Shown here one piece after another: positions 61,537-64,000 of a DNA stretch of 64,000 nt. The stretch is from Salinicoccus luteus DSM 17002 (lineage in GTDB: Bacteria; Bacillota; Bacilli; Staphylococcales; Salinicoccaceae). The stretch's first letter is position 1. Every line of letters starts with the position of its first letter. A program made the position numbers and the translations under genes. Below the pieces are notes generated by a model. It saw only the letters and a program-made list of their open reading frames with translations. It searched no databases and was not told where the DNA came from. The DNA is taken from the NCBI RefSeq assembly GCF_000712035.1, contig NZ_JONV01000007.1:310001-374000 (forward strand), in the 5' to 3' direction.

Positions 61537-62709
61537 ATGATGGATCTGACAAACGAAATAGAAAAGTATTATGAGGACATGGTGGCCATACGCCGCCATA
61601 TGCACATGCACCCTGAAGTATCATTTGAAGAGGAGAATACGAAGCGGTATATATATGAACAAATCAAGGATCTTGGTTTTGATGTCCGGCAGGATGTCGG
61701 CGGCAATGGCATCGTCGCACGTCTCCACGTAAATGACGACTACGAGACGGTTGGTTTACGCGCCGACTTCGATGCCCTGCCGATCCAGGATGAGAAGGAT
61801 GTCCCCTACGCATCAACCGTCCCCGGCGTGATGCATGCATGTGGCCATGATGCCCATACAGCGATGCTGATCACAGCGGCACGCATACTTGCAGCACACA
61901 GGGAGGAGCTGAAGGTCAATGTCGTGTTCATCCACCAGCATGCCGAGGAGCTGCTGCCGGGAGGCGCAAAGGCCATGGTTGAGGACGGTGCCCTTGAAGG
62001 TGTGGATTATGTATTCGGCACCCACGTTTCAAGCCTCTACCCTGTGGGCACTCTGTCATATACCTACGACTATGCATTCGCAAGTGCGGATGCATTCTCC
62101 ATCGAAATCGAAGGGCGGGGCGGCCATGGGGCAGAACCTCATGAAGCCATTGATCCAATTGTTGCGGCCGCTTCCCTCATCCAGCAGATGCAGTCCATCG
62201 TCTCAAGAACTGTCGATCCATTGAAGTCCGCCGTTGTCACCGTGGCGACCTTCAATGGCGGGTCTTCATTCAACGTCATCCCGAATACCACTGAAGTCAG
62301 TGGTACAATCAGAACATTCGAGAAGGAAGTCAAAGAGGTCGTCCAGCAGCGCATCGAGGGCATCGTCCGCGGAGTGGAATCGAGCTTTGACGTCAAATGC
62401 AACCTCAACTATACCGAGGGCTATCCTGCACTGCTCAATGACAACGAACAGCTTGACTACACTTTGAATGCGTTGAAGGATGCCAACTATGTAAACTCAT
62501 GTGAAGAAAACCCACCATCCATGGGAGGAGAGGACTTTTCATATTTCCTGCAGAACAGGCCTGGCTGCTACTTCTACACAGGTGTACGAAACAGTGAAGT
62601 CGGCGCAGACCAGCCCCATCACCATCCATTGTTCGATATTGATGAACGTGGCATGAAGGCTGGTGTGGAATCCCTCGTGAAAATAGTGCTTGGCTTTGGA
62701 AAAAAGTAG
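61537..62709 (+). CDS. M20 metallopeptidase/amidohydrolase, copy 3 of 3
   Basis: A 390-residue paralogue: MHACGHDAHTAML, QHAEELLPGGAK, GGHGAEPHEAIDP and QPHHHPLFDIDE. It is closer in motif detail to copy 2 (QHAEE, NGGSSFNVIP/NGGHQHNIIP) than to copy 1. It directly follows copy 2 and ends before a compound terminator. Conserved staphylococcal order has an amidohydrolase next to tuf and kbl; here that position is expanded to three. Confidence 0.9.
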   Translation: MMDLTNEIEKYYEDMVAIRRHMHMHPEVSFEEENTKRYIYEQIKDLGFDVRQDVGGNGIVARLHVNDDYETVGLRADFDALPIQDEKDVPYASTVPGVMHACGHDAHTAMLITAARILAAHREELKVNVVFIHQHAEELLPGGAKAMVEDGALEGVDYVFGTHVSSLYPVGTLSYTYDYAFASADAFSIEIEGRGGHGAEPHEAIDPIVAAASLIQQMQSIVSRTVDPLKSAVVTVATFNGGSSFNVIPNTTEVSGTIRTFEKEVKEVVQQRIEGIVRGVESSFDVKCNLNYTEGYPALLNDNEQLDYTLNALKDANYVNSCEENPPSMGGEDFSYFLQNRPGCYFYTGVRNSEVGADQPHHHPLFDIDERGMKAGVESLVKIVLGFGKK

Positions 62710-62731
62710 AACGAAGACAGCACCATAATTT

Positions 62732-62784
62732 AACCCCCTCGAAATTACAGATTTTGTATTTAATCTGTTCACCTCGACGGGGTT
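62732..62784 (+). terminator. Compound terminator after the amidohydrolase cluster
   Basis: An outer 11-position stem (62732-62742 with 62774-62784, one mismatch) encloses a perfect 7-bp hairpin (62747-62753 with 62762-62768); TTTT follows. Confidence 0.7.
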
Positions 62785-62798
62785 TTATATGTAATATA

Positions 62799-62826
62799 AA
62801 AGGAGCCAGGGAAACCCGGCTCCTTT
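62799..62826 (-). terminator. tuf terminator
   Basis: A 9-bp stem (62799-62807 with 62818-62826) extended by GGG/CCC inside; 16 bp past the tuf stop. Confidence 0.75.
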
Positions 62827-62841
62827 ATTCAAAAGTATTGC

Positions 62842-64000
62842 TTATTTCAGGATGTCTGTTACAACGCCTGATCCAACAGTACGTCCACCTTCACGGATGG
62901 AGAAACGTGTACCGTCTTCGATAGCGATTGGAGAAATGAGTTGAACTGTCATTTCAATGTTGTCGCCAGGCATAACCATTTCAGTACCTTCAGGAAGGTT
63001 GACTACACCAGTTACGTCCGTAGTACGGAAGTAGAACTGTGGACGGTAGTTGTTGAAGAATGGAGTGTGACGTCCACCTTCTTCTTTTGAAAGAACATAA
63101 ACTTCTGCTTTGAACTCAGTGTGTGGAGTGATGGATCCAGGCGCAGCAAGTACTTGGCCACGTTGGATGTCTTCACGTGCTACACCACGGAGAAGCGCAC
63201 CGATGTTGTCGCCAGCTTCAGCGTAGTCAAGAAGCTTACGGAACATTTCAACACCTGTAACAGTTGTTTTGGAGGACTCTTCAGCAAGACCGATGATTTC
63301 AACTTCGTCACCGACTTTGATTTGTCCACGGTCAACACGACCTGTAGCAACTGTACCACGGCCAGTGATGGAGAATACGTCCTCTACTGGCATCATGAAT
63401 GGCTTGTCAGAGTCACGTTCTGGAGTTGGGATGTACTCATCCACAGCTTCCATCAGTTCGAGAATTTTATCTTCATAAGCTTCGTCGCCTTCAAGTGCTT
63501 TGAGGGCAGAACCAGCGATTACTGGGATGTCGTCGCCAGGGAAGTCATATTCGGAAAGAAGTTCACGTACTTCCATTTCTACGAGCTCAAGAAGCTCTTC
63601 GTCGTCTACCATGTCAACTTTGTTGAGGAATACAACAAGCGCAGGTACGCCAACGTTTTTAGAGAGCAGGATGTGCTCACGAGTTTGTGGCATTGGACCG
63701 TCTGCTGCAGAAACAACGAGGATACCGCCGTCCATTTGAGCTGCACCAGTGATCATGTTTTTAACGTAGTCAGCGTGTCCTGGGCAGTCAACGTGCGCAT
63801 AGTGACGCTTTTCAGTTTCATACTCGATGTGGGAAGTGTTGATTGTGATTCCACGTTCTTTTTCTTCTGGTGCATTGTCGATCATGTCATAGCTCTGAGC
63901 TTCACCTGGACCTCTTTTAGCAAGAACAGTCGCGATAGCAGCTGTCAGAGTTGTTTTACCATGGTCAACGTGACCAATTGTACCAATATTGGCATGTGTT
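62842..64000 (-). CDS. tuf: Elongation factor Tu, 5' end outside the window
   Basis: About 386 codons of EF-Tu read leftward from the right edge, so roughly the first ten residues are missing. The visible N-terminus includes [20 protein letters not shown], with the G1 loop GHVDHGKT, then GITIN (G2), DCPGHADY (G3), [10 protein letters not shown]-like NKVD (G4) and GSALKAL (G5). Domains 2 and 3 follow to the C-terminus GVVTDILK. It delivers aminoacyl-tRNA to the ribosome. The internal ATG at 63885 is not the start. Base and codon use is more AT-rich and biased than neighbours, as usual for this highly expressed gene. Confidence 0.97.
   Translation of the reverse strand, partial: THANIGTIGHVDHGKTTLTAAIATVLAKRGPGEAQSYDMIDNAPEEKERGITINTSHIEYETEKRHYAHVDCPGHADYVKNMITGAAQMDGGILVVSAADGPMPQTREHILLSKNVGVPALVVFLNKVDMVDDEELLELVEMEVRELLSEYDFPGDDIPVIAGSALKALEGDEAYEDKILELMEAVDEYIPTPERDSDKPFMMPVEDVFSITGRGTVATGRVDRGQIKVGDEVEIIGLAEESSKTTVTGVEMFRKLLDYAEAGDNIGALLRGVAREDIQRGQVLAAPGSITPHTEFKAEVYVLSKEEGGRHTPFFNNYRPQFYFRTTDVTGVVNLPEGTEMVMPGDNIEMTVQLISPIAIEDGTRFSIREGGRTVGSGVVTDILK

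Overview
The window reads as chromosome from a Gram-positive coccus of the Staphylococcaceae with roughly balanced base composition; a Salinicoccus-like genus is my best guess. This rests on core-gene content and order that I recall from staphylococci: tuf, amidohydrolase, kbl and a tdh-type epimerase; tadA with HAD phosphatases; pdxK, yojF-bshB2-folE2; ung-ywdI-ywdK; coproheme decarboxylase; pta-lipL; ywfO/ywhD; argS-ywiB. The base composition is clearly higher in GC than Staphylococcus. I see no rRNA, tRNA, CRISPR array, insertion sequence or prophage.

Region 1 (1-20.2 kb) is a sugar-acid catabolic island. A leftward operon (iclR, PfkB-type kinase, dgoA, dgoD, gntP) carries out D-galactonate uptake and degradation. 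A Na+/solute symporter unit with a CcpA (cre) site and several small regulator/enzyme units follow. Next come a LacI-type regulator divergent from kdgA-kdgK, a fructuronate reductase divergent from a ROK repressor, and a leftward TRAP transporter-uxaC-uxuA operon. Together they import hexuronate, convert glucuronate via fructuronate and mannonate to 2-keto-3-deoxygluconate, and feed it to KdgK and KdgA. Operator-like palindromes can be seen at most promoters, and two similar 21-bp sites link the ROK gene to the TRAP/uxa operon.

Region 2 (20.3-33.7 kb) is mixed: a thioesterase, a catalase-superfamily protein coupled to an aldo/keto reductase, an NhaC antiporter, ZIP and EamA transporters, two peptidases, a sugar acetyltransferase, and an iron-siderophore/cobalamin-type binding protein plus permease without an ATPase.

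Region 3 (33.7-49.1 kb) is conserved core: argS, ywiB, mgtE with an unusual leader, ywhD, an HD phosphohydrolase, lipL, pta, chdC, a GntR-ABC transporter operon, ung, pdxK, bshB2 and folE2. A 32-codon cationic peptide gene lies after chdC.

Region 4 (49.1-54.7 kb) looks accessory. It has a two-gene CNNM/CorC transporter operon with a structured-looking leader, and a helix-turn-helix/TPR (RRNPP-like) regulator divergent from an MFS exporter. That exporter has a consensus promoter bracketed by two palindromes with identical arms.

Region 5 (54.7-64 kb) is core again: HAD phosphatases, tadA, threonine dehydrogenase plus kbl, three tandem M20 amidohydrolases and the 3' part of tuf. Most convergent gene pairs are separated by strong intrinsic terminators.
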